Positions 56,312 to 64,000 of a stretch of DNA of 64,000 nucleotides are shown piece after piece. Each line of letters opens with the position of its first letter. Within the stretch, counting starts at the first letter, position 1. This DNA comes from Solirubrobacter soli DSM 22325 (GTDB lineage: Bacteria; Actinomycetota; Thermoleophilia; Solirubrobacterales; Solirubrobacteraceae), in assembly GCF_000423665.1 (NCBI RefSeq), contig NZ_KE384071.1, positions 530,760 to 594,759 on the forward strand, read 5' to 3'. The notes below the pieces were generated by a model. It made no database searches, was not told where the DNA came from, and saw nothing but the letters and a program-made list of their open reading frames with translations. Both the position numbers and the translations under genes were made by a program.

Positions 56312-57480
56312 TCGACGAGCGCGCGCTGCGGGACCTCGCCCCGAGGGTGCTCGCGGGCCTGGTCCGGCGGGGCGAGGACTTCGACGAGGCCGAGGACGCG
56401 CTGCAGGAGGCGTTGCTGGAGGCGTTGCGGGTGTGGCCCGAGCACCCGCCGCGCGATCCGCGCGCGTGGCTGGTGACGGTCGCGACGCGGCGGCTCGTCG
56501 ACGCCCGCCGCAGCGAGGTCGCCCGCCACCGCCGCGAGGAGGCGACGCACGCGGAGCCGCAGCCGGTCGAGAGCGATGAGGCGGGCGACGACACGCTCTT
56601 CCTGCTCTTCTGCTGCTGCCACCCGGACCTCGCGCCCGCCTCGCAGGTCGCGCTGACCCTCCGCGCGGTCGGCGGCCTCACCACCCGCGAGATCGCCGAC
56701 GCGTTCTACGTCCCGGAGGCGACGATGGCGCAGCGGATCAGCCGGGCCAAGCGCACCGTGCGCGGGCGCCGGCTGGACCAGCCCGGAGACCTCGCCGTCG
56801 TGCTGCGCGTGCTGTACCTCATCTACACGGCCGGCCACGCCGGCCGCGTGGACCTGGCGGTCGAGGCGATCCGGCTCGCCCGCCAACTCACGCTCGAAAC
56901 CGAGGAGCCGGAGGCGCGCGGGCTGCTCGCGATGATGCTCCTCAACCACGCCCGCCTCCCCGCGCGGTTGGATTCAGCGGGTCGCATCGTCACGCTCGAC
57001 CGGCAGGACCGTGACCTGTGGGACACGCGCGAGATCGCCGAGGGCGTGCGCGTGCTGCAGTCGGCGCTGGCCCTGCAAAGACATGGTCGCTACCAGATCG
57101 AGGCCGCGATCGCCGCCCTGCACGACGACGCGGCCACCGCCGAGGAGACCGACTGGCCGCAGATCCTCGCCTGGTACGACGACCTCGTCGCCCTCAGCGA
57201 CGACCCCGTGCGCCAGGACCCCGCGGCCGTGCTCGGCCGCGCGGTCGCGGTCGGCCACGTCACCGGCCCCGCGGCGGGGCTGTTCGAGACCGATCGGCTG
57301 CGCGAGGTGCTCGGCGACCGCCACCGCTGGTATGCCGTCCGCGGCCACCTGCACGAGCTCGCGGGCGACCTGCCGGCCGCCGGCGACGCGTACGCGGAGG
57401 CCGCGCACCGGGCCACCGACGTCGCCGAGCGCGACCACCTGATCCGCCAGGCCGCCCGCGCACGCGCGGCACATCGCTGA
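56308..57480 (+). CDS. ECF42-like RNA polymerase sigma factor with long C-terminal extension
   Basis: 390 residues from GTG 56308 (GTGA overlap with the DGPF gene). Region 2: LAGLVRRGEDFDEAEDALQEALLEALRVWPEHPPRDPRAWLVTVATRRLVDARR. Region 4: LTLRAVGGLTTREIADAFYVPEATMAQRISRAKRTVR. The DDTLFLLFCCCHPDLAPASQ segment between them and the roughly 200-residue TPR-like C-terminus (LYLIYTAGHAGRVDLAVEAIRL, VLQSALALQRHGRYQIEAAIAALH, AYAEAAHRATDVAERDHLIRQ) define the ECF42 group, where the extension replaces an anti-sigma factor. It probably regulates the DGPF gene; the signal is unknown. Confidence 0.92.
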   Translation: MIDERALRDLAPRVLAGLVRRGEDFDEAEDALQEALLEALRVWPEHPPRDPRAWLVTVATRRLVDARRSEVARHRREEATHAEPQPVESDEAGDDTLFLLFCCCHPDLAPASQVALTLRAVGGLTTREIADAFYVPEATMAQRISRAKRTVRGRRLDQPGDLAVVLRVLYLIYTAGHAGRVDLAVEAIRLARQLTLETEEPEARGLLAMMLLNHARLPARLDSAGRIVTLDRQDRDLWDTREIAEGVRVLQSALALQRHGRYQIEAAIAALHDDAATAEETDWPQILAWYDDLVALSDDPVRQDPAAVLGRAVAVGHVTGPAAGLFETDRLREVLGDRHRWYAVRGHLHELAGDLPAAGDAYAEAAHRATDVAERDHLIRQAARARAAHR

Positions 57481-57526
57481 CGCGCGTCTCATCTCCTGTT
57501 CGCGTTCGCCCTGAGAGAGTCGGGCG

Positions 57527-59554
57527 ATGACTGGCAGGCGACGGGTGTTGGCGGCGTTGATGGCGGCCGTCGGGGTCGCGGGTGCTGGTGCGGGGACGGC
57601 GTCCGCGGCGTGGACGGGACTGCCGGACCTCGTCGTGAACGCGCCGGGGCACGCGATCGACGGTCCCGCCGTGGCGATGGCGCGCGACGGGACGGCGTTC
57701 GTGGCCGTCGCGCACTTCGACGGCGCGCACACCCGCGTCGGGGTCGCGCAGCACAGCGCCGGCGGTGGGTTCGGGGCGGTGCGCGACCTCTCTCCCGCCG
57801 GAGCCGATGCGAGCGATCCGCAGATCGCGGTGGACCGGCAGGGGAACGCGACGCTCGCGTACGTCGACGCGGGCGGCGTCGAGACACGCTTCCGGCCAGT
57901 CGGCGGTGACTGGGGCGCGGTGAACGGGCCGCTGTCGCCGGCGAGCGGGTTCGACATCAGCCTGGCCGTCGGCGACAACGGCGCGGCGGTCGTGGCGTGG
58001 TGGGCGCATCTCGCCGGGTCCGCGCTGCAGGTCCAGGCCGCCGTCCGCGCGCCGCGGGCGGCGAGCTTCGGCGCGATGCTGCCGCTGTCGATCAATGACG
58101 GCAGCACGCGCTGCCCGGGCACCCACGTCGCCATGGACGCGGCGGGCGACGCGGCCGCGATCTGGACGCGACGCACGACCGGCGGCAACTACATCGTCGA
58201 GACGGCGACGAAGGCGGCCGGCGCGGCGGCCTTCGCCCCGGTCAACGGCGAGGCGCGCTCGGCGACGAACGCCTTCTCCCCCTGCAACACCGCGATCGCG
58301 ATGACGCCCGCGGGACGGGTCACCGCGCTGTGGGACGCGTCAGGGCCGGGGAACGACCTGGTCGCGAACGTCGCCTTCGCGGACCGGAGCGCCCCGTTCG
58401 CGTCGGGGGTCTGGACCGCGGCCGCGAAGCTGTCGATCGCGACCGACTCCTCCGGGCGGCCGGCGTTCTCGCTCGATGACGCGGGCAACATGGCGGCGAC
58501 GTGGATCGATCGCGGGACGGGGCAGATCCTCTCCTCGGTCCGCACGGGCCTCGGTGGCTTCTCGGTCCCGAAGCCGTTGTCGGGTTCGACGGACACGGGA
58601 GACCATGCGGTCGGCTCGGGCGCCAACGGCGACGCGATCGCCGTGTGGGTCGCCGAGTCCAACGGCAGCGACGCGGTCTTCGCCGCGCGCCGCACGGGCG
58701 CGGCCGAGCTCGGCGGCGTGACCCCGGTGGCGACGTCGTCCCCCACCGGCGGGCGCCTCTTCTACCGCTCGCCGAACGTGGCAATCGACGATCAGGGCAA
58801 CGCCTTCGCGGTCTGGCAGCGCGTCGACTCCGGCGACACGTCGGACACCTACAGCGCGCAGGTCGCCGCGTTCGACCCCGTGCCGCCGATGCTTGACGCG
58901 GTCGGCGTTCCCGCCGCCGCCACGGCGACGCAGGCGGTCGGCATGTCCGCGGCCGCGAGCGACCGGATGTCCAGCCCGGCGATCCACTTCGACTTCGGCG
59001 ACGGCTCCGGCGCGGACGGCCCCACCGTGCAGCACGTCTATGCGGCGCCCGGTACCTACACGGTGACCGTCACCGCCACCGACCAGGCCGGGAACCACAC
59101 GTCCGCGAGCACGACGATCGCCGTCGGCCCGGCGCCGGTCGTCGTGGTCCCCGGCCCGCCGGCCCCGGCGACACCCGCCACGCCCAGCGGTCCGCAGAAC
59201 ATCCTGGACGTCAGCGGCTTGAGCTGGGACCGCCTCAAGAACGGCGACACGCGGCTGACGAAGCTGGTGATCACGGGGCTGACGGGCCAGGAGACGGTCC
59301 GCCTCGCGTGCACGGGCAAGCACAAGGGCTGCCGCAAGTCGGCGACGCGGACGATCGGCAAGCACGGTGCCACGCTCACGCTGACCAAGTACGTGAAGGG
59401 CATGGAGCTCAAGCCCAAGGCGGTGCTGACCGTCACCGCCAGCCGGCCGGGCTTCATCACGCGGACGATCAGCTACACGATGATCAAGCACAGAGACCCG
59501 CGGAAGAGCACGCGCTGCACCGCCCCTGGAGCCAAGAAGGCGACGGCCTGCTGA
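57527..59554 (+). CDS. Secreted repeat protein with PKD domain
   Basis: 675 residues. Signal peptide RRVLAALMAAVGVAGAGAGTASA. Residues 30-460 contain repeated blade-like segments with the pattern DxxGNAxAxWxxxxG (AVDRQGNATLAYVDAGG, AMDAAGDAAAIWTRR, SLDDAGNMAATWIDRG, AIDDQGNAFAVWQRV), suggesting a beta-propeller. A PKD domain follows (IHFDFGDGSGADGPTVQHVYAAPGTYTVTVTATDQAGN), then a Pro-rich linker and a basic C-terminal domain with two cysteine pairs. No catalytic motif is visible; probably a surface-binding protein. Its TGA is immediately followed by the stop of the convergent gene. Confidence 0.8.
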   Translation: MTGRRRVLAALMAAVGVAGAGAGTASAAWTGLPDLVVNAPGHAIDGPAVAMARDGTAFVAVAHFDGAHTRVGVAQHSAGGGFGAVRDLSPAGADASDPQIAVDRQGNATLAYVDAGGVETRFRPVGGDWGAVNGPLSPASGFDISLAVGDNGAAVVAWWAHLAGSALQVQAAVRAPRAASFGAMLPLSINDGSTRCPGTHVAMDAAGDAAAIWTRRTTGGNYIVETATKAAGAAAFAPVNGEARSATNAFSPCNTAIAMTPAGRVTALWDASGPGNDLVANVAFADRSAPFASGVWTAAAKLSIATDSSGRPAFSLDDAGNMAATWIDRGTGQILSSVRTGLGGFSVPKPLSGSTDTGDHAVGSGANGDAIAVWVAESNGSDAVFAARRTGAAELGGVTPVATSSPTGGRLFYRSPNVAIDDQGNAFAVWQRVDSGDTSDTYSAQVAAFDPVPPMLDAVGVPAAATATQAVGMSAAASDRMSSPAIHFDFGDGSGADGPTVQHVYAAPGTYTVTVTATDQAGNHTSASTTIAVGPAPVVVVPGPPAPATPATPSGPQNILDVSGLSWDRLKNGDTRLTKLVITGLTGQETVRLACTGKHKGCRKSATRTIGKHGATLTLTKYVKGMELKPKAVLTVTASRPGFITRTISYTMIKHRDPRKSTRCTAPGAKKATAC

Positions 59555-60889
59555 TCAGCGGACACGCGACGTCGCACGCACGTAGCCCGCCTTGGTCGCC
59601 GACGCGCGGCCCGAGTGCCGTGTCGTGATCGTCGCCGTGCCCGCGGCGTCGGTCACCCCATGCCGGCCGGCGAGCGTCACCCGCGCGCCCGCCACCGGGT
59701 CGCCGGCGTCGGTGACCGTGAGCTCGACCTTGCCGTGAGCACGCCTGGCCGCGAGCGACAGGCCGGGGCGCAGCCGGCTGTAGAAGGTCTGCACGCCGCG
59801 GCCGCCGGTCGGCTCGAAGCCCGCCAGCACGTCGAGGACGCCCGCCTGCGCGTTCGCCGCGAGCTTGTAGACGGTCGCCGTGCCGGGCAGCACGGGGATC
59901 GAGGTGGTCGCGCCCCAGCGCGTGTCCGTGCGGTCCGAGCGCCGCGCGAAGACCCGCCCGCGAGCGGTCCAGGTCACCCAGAGGCGACCGTCGGGCGTGG
60001 TGCTGATCGCGGGGACACGCAGGCCTTCGACGTCCTTGGCGACGGTCTTCGCGCCCGCGCCGACGCGCCAGACGAGCAGCGTTCTCGCCCCCGGGCCGCC
60101 GCCGGGGTACGCCGCGAAGACGCCGGAGGCGGTGGCGGCGAGGCCGATGCGCTGGTCGGGCGCCACGCTGTCGGCCGTGCCGGGCATGCGCATGGCGGAG
60201 CCGCTCGGCGCGCCCGTGGCCTGGTCGATCGCCTGCGCCCAGACCCCTTCGCGGCCGCTCGCGTTGCTGTACCAGGCGGCGTCGAGGACACTGCCGCTGA
60301 GTGCGAGGCTCGGCTCGTAGCCGCAGCAGTCCGCGCCTTGGAGGTTCGCGGCCGGCGTCGAGGGGTCGGCGCCGCGGTGCACGAACAGGCCGTAGGTCGT
60401 GCCCCAGGCGACGTAGGGGGTCGCGCCGTCCGCGCCGACGGCGCCGCCCACCGGGTCGGCGAAGCCCGCGCCGGTCGCGACATCGCCCGGCGTCAGCTCC
60501 CAGCTGTCCCCGTCGTCGTCCGAGGTCCAGCGGGCGAGGCTCTGGATCGGGTCCGCGGCGTCGATCGAGCGCTGCGCGGCCGCGTAGAGCTGCAGCTGGC
60601 CGCTCGCCGTGCGCACGAGCGTCGGGCTGCCGATGCCCGCCCACCCCTGGGCCAGCAGCTGCCCGCCACCGTCGACGACGCCGCCGGGCGAGATGATCGT
60701 GTGGTTGAGCTCGTAGCTCGTCGCGTCGGGTTGGCGACGCCACGCGACGTGCAGGCGGCCGTCGGGCGTGCGGGCGAGCCCGACCTCGTCGGTGTTGGAC
60801 GCGCCGGCGTCAGTGACGGGCTCCCAACGCGCCTGGGCGGCGGCGGGCAGGACGAGCAGGGCGACGATCGCGGGGAGGAGGAAACGCAT
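59555..60889 (-). CDS. Secreted propeller-like protein
   Basis: 444 residues, ATG 60889. Signal peptide RFLLPAIVALLVLPAAAQA. Repeats such as GLARTPDGRLHVAWRRQ, SLARWTSDDDGDSWELTPGD, PSLALSGSVLDAAWYSN and AISTTPDGRLWVTWTARG resemble sialidase/BNR-like propeller blades, although a full Asp-box SxDxGxTW occurs only as TSDDDGDSW. The C-terminal 60 residues (VTDAGDPVAGARVTLAGRHGVTDAAGTATI) are a carboxypeptidase-regulatory-like beta sandwich. It converges with zero spacing on the gene at 57527. Last gene of the probable operon 63645-59555. No enzymatic role can be claimed. Confidence 0.8.
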   Translation of the reverse strand: MRFLLPAIVALLVLPAAAQARWEPVTDAGASNTDEVGLARTPDGRLHVAWRRQPDATSYELNHTIISPGGVVDGGGQLLAQGWAGIGSPTLVRTASGQLQLYAAAQRSIDAADPIQSLARWTSDDDGDSWELTPGDVATGAGFADPVGGAVGADGATPYVAWGTTYGLFVHRGADPSTPAANLQGADCCGYEPSLALSGSVLDAAWYSNASGREGVWAQAIDQATGAPSGSAMRMPGTADSVAPDQRIGLAATASGVFAAYPGGGPGARTLLVWRVGAGAKTVAKDVEGLRVPAISTTPDGRLWVTWTARGRVFARRSDRTDTRWGATTSIPVLPGTATVYKLAANAQAGVLDVLAGFEPTGGRGVQTFYSRLRPGLSLAARRAHGKVELTVTDAGDPVAGARVTLAGRHGVTDAAGTATITTRHSGRASATKAGYVRATSRVR

Positions 60890-60919
60890 GAAGGGACAAC
60901 CCGCTCGGGGCGTCCCGCA

Positions 60920-61822
60920 TTACGCTCCGACGCGCCGGAACACGTAGACCGCGGCCTCGAGCTCAGGCGGGAGGACGAGGCGGCTGAGCTCCTCGTCGTG
61001 CGTCATCGCGAACGTCTCCTGCGCCTCGTACGCGTCCCCGTCGCCCGCGGCGAAGCGGTGCCGGCTGGAGACCACGACGTAGAGCTCGACGCTGTCGGTG
61101 CTGAAGACCTCGCGCTCGAAGGCGTTGCCGGCGGGCGGCCAGGAGCACACCACGGCGCGCGGGCGGCGGCGCCGCAGCGACTCGCGCGCGTCCTCCTTGA
61201 TCACGGCGTCGGGGAACGCGACGTCCTTCCAGCTGTGGTCGTCGGTGGCGACGATGCTCGCTCCGGCCGCGGCGAGGAAGCGCGTGAGCGTCCCGTCGCC
61301 GGCGGCGATCTCGACGCACTCGCGGTCGCCGATCAGCGCCGCCATCCGCTCGATCAGCGGCTTGGAGTAGAAGCAGTAGATGCCCTTCGGGGCGACGAGC
61401 GGCATCAGGAAGCGGCGTTGCCAGAGCAGCGGCCAGAGCAGGCGGAAGCGGCGGAGCGCCACCGGCTTGCGCACCAGTCCCTGCTCGAACAGCAGCCACT
61501 GGGCGATGGTGCCGTTGATGCGGTTCAAGCGCACGTGCCCGTCCGTGACGCCGGTGGCGGCGGCCAGGCTGAGGCTGCGCGCGGCGAGCACCGCCATCCG
61601 GTGCCGGACGTCGCTATGCGCGTCGCGGCCGCGGCGTTCGCGTCGATTGGCGGCGCTCGTCGACTGGACGTACTCGCCGAGTGCGCGCGGCCCGCGTGGG
61701 ACGACGGCCGCGAGGTCGTGCTGGACCGTGGACCAATCCTCCGGAAACGCCTCCTTGAGCGCGTCCAGCGAGGGCTCGCCGGCGAGCCAGGCGCGGACGT
61801 CGTCCGGGCGGCGCGTGCTCAT
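60920..61822 (-). CDS. SAM-dependent methyltransferase-like protein
   Basis: 300 residues. A helical N-terminal region (RMAVLAARSLSLAAATG, LNRINGTIAQWLLFEQGLVRKP) is followed by a Rossmann-like core with GIYCFYSKPLIERMAALIGDRECVEIAAGDGTLTRFLAAAGASIVATDDHSW, i.e. motif I EIAAGDGTL and the acidic loop ATDDHSW, then AVVCSWPPAGNAFER at the position of motif IV. The pattern fits class I methyltransferases, but I do not recognise the subfamily or substrate. It follows the Gfo/Idh/MocA gene by 21 bp and is probably cotranscribed. Confidence 0.65.
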   Translation of the reverse strand: MSTRRPDDVRAWLAGEPSLDALKEAFPEDWSTVQHDLAAVVPRGPRALGEYVQSTSAANRRERRGRDAHSDVRHRMAVLAARSLSLAAATGVTDGHVRLNRINGTIAQWLLFEQGLVRKPVALRRFRLLWPLLWQRRFLMPLVAPKGIYCFYSKPLIERMAALIGDRECVEIAAGDGTLTRFLAAAGASIVATDDHSWKDVAFPDAVIKEDARESLRRRRPRAVVCSWPPAGNAFEREVFSTDSVELYVVVSSRHRFAAGDGDAYEAQETFAMTHDEELSRLVLPPELEAAVYVFRRVGA

Positions 61823-61843
61823 GGCGCGGAACGCTAACGGTTT

Positions 61844-63079
61844 TCATTCGCCAGGACCGTAAGCGAGGGTGACGACGCGGCGCTCGCGCCGGGCTTGCTC
61901 GGCGGCGAAGGCGATCCGGTGGGACTCGAGGGTCTCCCGAGGCGTGGTGGGGATCATCGCCGGGTCGCCGGCCGCGACCGCGGCGAGGAAGTCGGCCATG
62001 ACACCGTCGTCGCCACCGCCGTGGCCCGTGGGGATCTCGCCGTCGGAGTGGATGCCGCTGTGGTGGCGGGTCGTGGACTCGGTGAGGAAGTCGTAGACCT
62101 CGACCATGTTGCCGTCGCCGCGAAGTTCCCCGCGGGTGCCGAAGATGCGGGTCTCGCGGTCGCGCATGCGGGTGAAGCCGGTCATCGTGAGCGTCGCGGT
62201 GGCGCCGTTCTCGTACTGCAGCGAGACGACCTGGTGGTCGACGACGTCGTTGTCGCACGCCCACACGCAGCGGCCGTACGGTCCGTCGCGAAGCGCGCGG
62301 GCGATGTTCTCGCGCGTCGGCGGCCAGGCGACGACGTCGACCGGCCAGTCCGTCACGCCCCGTTCGAGGTAGAGCCGCTTCGCGGAGTACGCGCACGCCG
62401 GCTCGATGTCACACGCCACGCAACGGTCTCCCGCTCCCGCCGGGCGCTCCTCGCGGCGGAAGTGCATCAGCCCGCCGAAGGAGGACACGGCGACGCAGCG
62501 GCGGCCGACCAGGTACGACAGCCAGTCGAGGTCATGGCAGCACTTGGCCAGCAGCATCGGCGCGGCGTCGGCCTCGCGACGCCAGTTCCCGCGCACGTAG
62601 GAGTGCGCCTGATGCCAGAAGCCGACGGGCTCGAGGTGCTCGATGCTGACGATCTCGCCGATCGCGCCGCTGTCGAGGACCCGCTTCACCAAGCGCGTGT
62701 AGGCCGTGTAGCGCAACACGTGGGCGACCGCGGCGACGACGCCCGCCCGCTCGACGGCTTCGACGATCCGCGCGCAGTCCTCCTCGCTCGTCGCCAGCGG
62801 CTTCTCGATCAGTAGCGCGTAGCCGGCGTCTGCGCACGCGATCGCCGGCTCGGTGTGATCGCGGTCGGGCGTCGCGATGACGACGGCGTCGGCGAGCTTC
62901 GGTCGCGCCAGCGCTTCGCGCCAGTCCGCGAAGCGGTGCTCGACGGCGTGCCGCGAGCGGTACGCCTCGCGCGGCTCCGCGACCGCGACCACCTCCGCCT
63001 CGTCGGGATGGCGGCGCGCGTAGTCGGCGAACGCGCTCCCGCGCGATCCGGCACCGACGATCAACAGGGTGACGGGCAT
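61844..63079 (-). CDS. Gfo/Idh/MocA family oxidoreductase
   Basis: 411 residues. The Rossmann domain reads VTLLIVGAGSRGSAFADYARRHPDEAEVVAVAEPREAYR, then DAVVIATPDRDHTEPAIACADAGYALLIEKPLATSEEDCARIVEA with the conserved EKP motif. The C-terminal domain has IVSIEHLEPVGFWHQAHSYVRGNWRRE and CCHDLDWLSYLVG (the usual catalytic HxxD). A Cys-rich loop DRCVACDIEPACAYSAKRLY resembles sugar-acid/inositol dehydrogenase relatives with a structural cluster of cysteines. ATG 63079 lies two bases after the TetR stop, so the pair is cotranscribed. Substrate probably a sugar or cyclitol; not known. Confidence 0.9.
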   Translation of the reverse strand: MPVTLLIVGAGSRGSAFADYARRHPDEAEVVAVAEPREAYRSRHAVEHRFADWREALARPKLADAVVIATPDRDHTEPAIACADAGYALLIEKPLATSEEDCARIVEAVERAGVVAAVAHVLRYTAYTRLVKRVLDSGAIGEIVSIEHLEPVGFWHQAHSYVRGNWRREADAAPMLLAKCCHDLDWLSYLVGRRCVAVSSFGGLMHFRREERPAGAGDRCVACDIEPACAYSAKRLYLERGVTDWPVDVVAWPPTRENIARALRDGPYGRCVWACDNDVVDHQVVSLQYENGATATLTMTGFTRMRDRETRIFGTRGELRGDGNMVEVYDFLTESTTRHHSGIHSDGEIPTGHGGGDDGVMADFLAAVAAGDPAMIPTTPRETLESHRIAFAAEQARRERRVVTLAYGPGE

Positions 63080-63081
63080 GG

Positions 63082-63645
63082 CTACGTGACCGCCGCGCCG
63101 ATGAAGGCGAGCGTGTCCTGTTCGAGGCGCGTCTTCTCGGCGTCCGGAAGCGATTGCAGTGGACCGCGGAGCAGGACCGCGAGCCCGTGGACGGCGGCCC
63201 AGATCGGGTACTCGATGTCCGGGCGCCGGTCCGCCGCGAGGACGCCCGCGTCGACGAGGTGGTCGAGAGCCGCTCGCAGGTACTCCAGCGGCGTCGCGCG
63301 CGCCGGATGGTCGGGTGCCGCGAATGCCGTGTCGAAGAGACCCGGCTCGGTGCGCGCGAACTCCAGGTAGGCGTCGCCGACCGCCTGGAGCTCCAGCGGA
63401 GCGCCCGCGCGGCTCATACGCTCCGCGAGCATGCCGATCGCCTCGTCGCGGACCGCGGCGAGGAGCGCATCGCGGTCCGCGAAATGGCGGTAGGCGGCGT
63501 TCGGGACGACGCCGACCATGCGGGTCACCTCGCGCAGCACGACCGCGTCCGGGCCGCCCGAGCGCGCCAGTTCGACGCCGGCGTCGACCAGCGCGGACCG
63601 AACCGTGCCACGCGGCCGCGGACCTTTGCGCCCTTCTCCTGGCAT
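63082..63645 (-). CDS. TetR family transcriptional regulator
   Basis: 187 residues, ATG 63645. Helix-turn-helix: VRSALVDAGVELARSGGPDAVVLREVTRMVGVVPNAAYRHFADRDALLAAVRDEAI, with the AYRHFADRDALL hinge. The C-terminal part (YLEFARTEPGLFDTAFAAPDHPA, HGLAVLLRGPLQSLPDAEKTRLE) is the TetR_C_33/WHG-type ligand domain. Two matching palindromes in the 69-bp gap before the divergent methyltransferase gene are its probable operators, giving control of both the methyltransferase and its own operon. Confidence 0.92.
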   Translation of the reverse strand: MPGEGRKGPRPRGTVRSALVDAGVELARSGGPDAVVLREVTRMVGVVPNAAYRHFADRDALLAAVRDEAIGMLAERMSRAGAPLELQAVGDAYLEFARTEPGLFDTAFAAPDHPARATPLEYLRAALDHLVDAGVLAADRRPDIEYPIWAAVHGLAVLLRGPLQSLPDAEKTRLEQDTLAFIGAAVT

Positions 63646-63659
63646 TCGCGCGAAGCATA

Positions 63660-63702
63660 GTGGACAGCGTCCACATCGGTGCGTATAGTGGACAGTGTCC
63701 AC
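63660..63702. promoter_or_regulatory. Twin TetR operators
   Basis: GTGGACAGCGTCCAC (63660-63674) and GTGGACAGTGTCCAC (63688-63702) are inverted repeats 28 bp apart, differing at one base. They fill the promoter region shared by the TetR gene and the methyltransferase gene; the -10-like TATAGT lies between and into the second copy. Confidence 0.85.
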
Positions 63703-63714
63703 AAGGAGACGCAC

Positions 63715-64000
63715 ATGACGACCATCCCGTACGCCACCGGCCGCGCCCGCGCCGACATCGAGCGCGCCTTGGGCAACCGGCTCGAGACGCTGCAACCGTC
63801 CGACCTCGCCCTGCTCGAGGACTTCCACAGCCTCGGCCGGCTCGCCACGGTCGCGCTCGTCGAGCTCGCGCAGGTCAGCGCGAGCGACCGCGTGCTCGAC
63901 GCCGGCACGGGCATCGGCGGAACCGCGCGGCTGATCGCCGCCGAGCGCGGCGCCCACGTCACCGCCGTCGACATCACGCCCGAGTACTGCGACGTCGCCG
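63715..64000 (+). CDS. Class I SAM-dependent methyltransferase (N-terminal part; cut by window edge)
   Basis: 95 codons visible from ATG 63715, with AAGGAGA five bases upstream. The sequence TIPYATGRARADIERALGNR and LLEDFHSLGRLATVALVELA leads into motif I VLDAGTGIGGTARLIAAERG and the acidic strand VTAVDITPEYC, as in sarcosine/dimethylglycine and UbiE-type small-molecule methyltransferases. Under probable control of the divergent TetR protein through twin operators. The C-terminus is outside the window. Confidence 0.88.
   Translation, partial: MTTIPYATGRARADIERALGNRLETLQPSDLALLEDFHSLGRLATVALVELAQVSASDRVLDAGTGIGGTARLIAAERGAHVTAVDITPEYCDVA

Overview
This window is very GC-rich bacterial DNA, with GTG/TTG starts common and 4-bp ATGA/GTGA gene overlaps frequent. 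Gene content points to an actinobacterium of the Thermoleophilia / Solirubrobacterales type (Solirubrobacter, Conexibacter): ECF sigma factors, LPxTG surface protein, actinobacterial Ig-like secreted proteins, a small bacterial SRP RNA near dnaX, and an actinomycete-type integrative element. The taxonomic placement is inference from style and gene families, not from a search.

Layout. 1-4.3 kb: dnaX (cut by the left edge), a membrane protein, the 4.5S SRP RNA, and an ECF sigma factor divergent from an LPFTG-anchored protein. 4.4-21.7 kb: a large exopolysaccharide locus. It has two Wzy/O-antigen-ligase-like proteins, a polyprenyl glycosylphosphotransferase, five GT4-type glycosyltransferases, a Wzc/CpsD tyrosine kinase, a CpsB-type PHP phosphatase, a Wzx flippase and two secreted putative glycoside hydrolases. 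One hydrolase is preceded by a clear cyclic-di-GMP-I (GEMM) riboswitch. 21.7-24.4 kb: an ArsR-SRPBCC pair, a tandem universal stress protein and a decayed secreted-protein gene.

24.49-36.05 kb: a genomic island inserted in tRNA-Val(CAC). It is bounded by a perfect 46-bp direct repeat (attL/attR). Its right end is pSAM2/AICE-like: a GntR regulator with dre-like operators, a RepSA-type HUH replication initiator (with an in-frame stop 75 codons before its natural end), an excisionase and a tyrosine integrase abutting attR. No TraB/FtsK translocase is visible. The rest is cargo: a lone LysR effector domain, a NarX-NarL-like kinase-regulator fusion, a sigma-factor remnant, and an NmrA/TetR divergent pair.

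36.1-49.0 kb: host genes again. A PaaK-like adenylate-forming enzyme and its TetR are followed by a LysR gene and a tightly overlapping six-gene operon for NAD-linked molybdenum/tungsten chemistry: MobA-MoaD fusion, aldehyde:ferredoxin oxidoreductase family protein, formate dehydrogenase FdhF, a NuoE-NuoF fused diaphorase subunit, MoeA, and a MoeA-periplasmic-binding-domain fusion. 49.1-55.8 kb: an operon of a CAP protein, a metzincin-like protease, a calcium-repeat peptide and a STAS protein, then a large secreted metallopeptidase and a CBM6 remnant. 55.9-64 kb: a DGPF/YCII protein coupled to an ECF sigma factor, two secreted propeller-like proteins meeting stop to stop, a methyltransferase-like protein, a Gfo/Idh/MocA oxidoreductase, and a TetR gene with twin operators facing a methyltransferase cut by the right edge.
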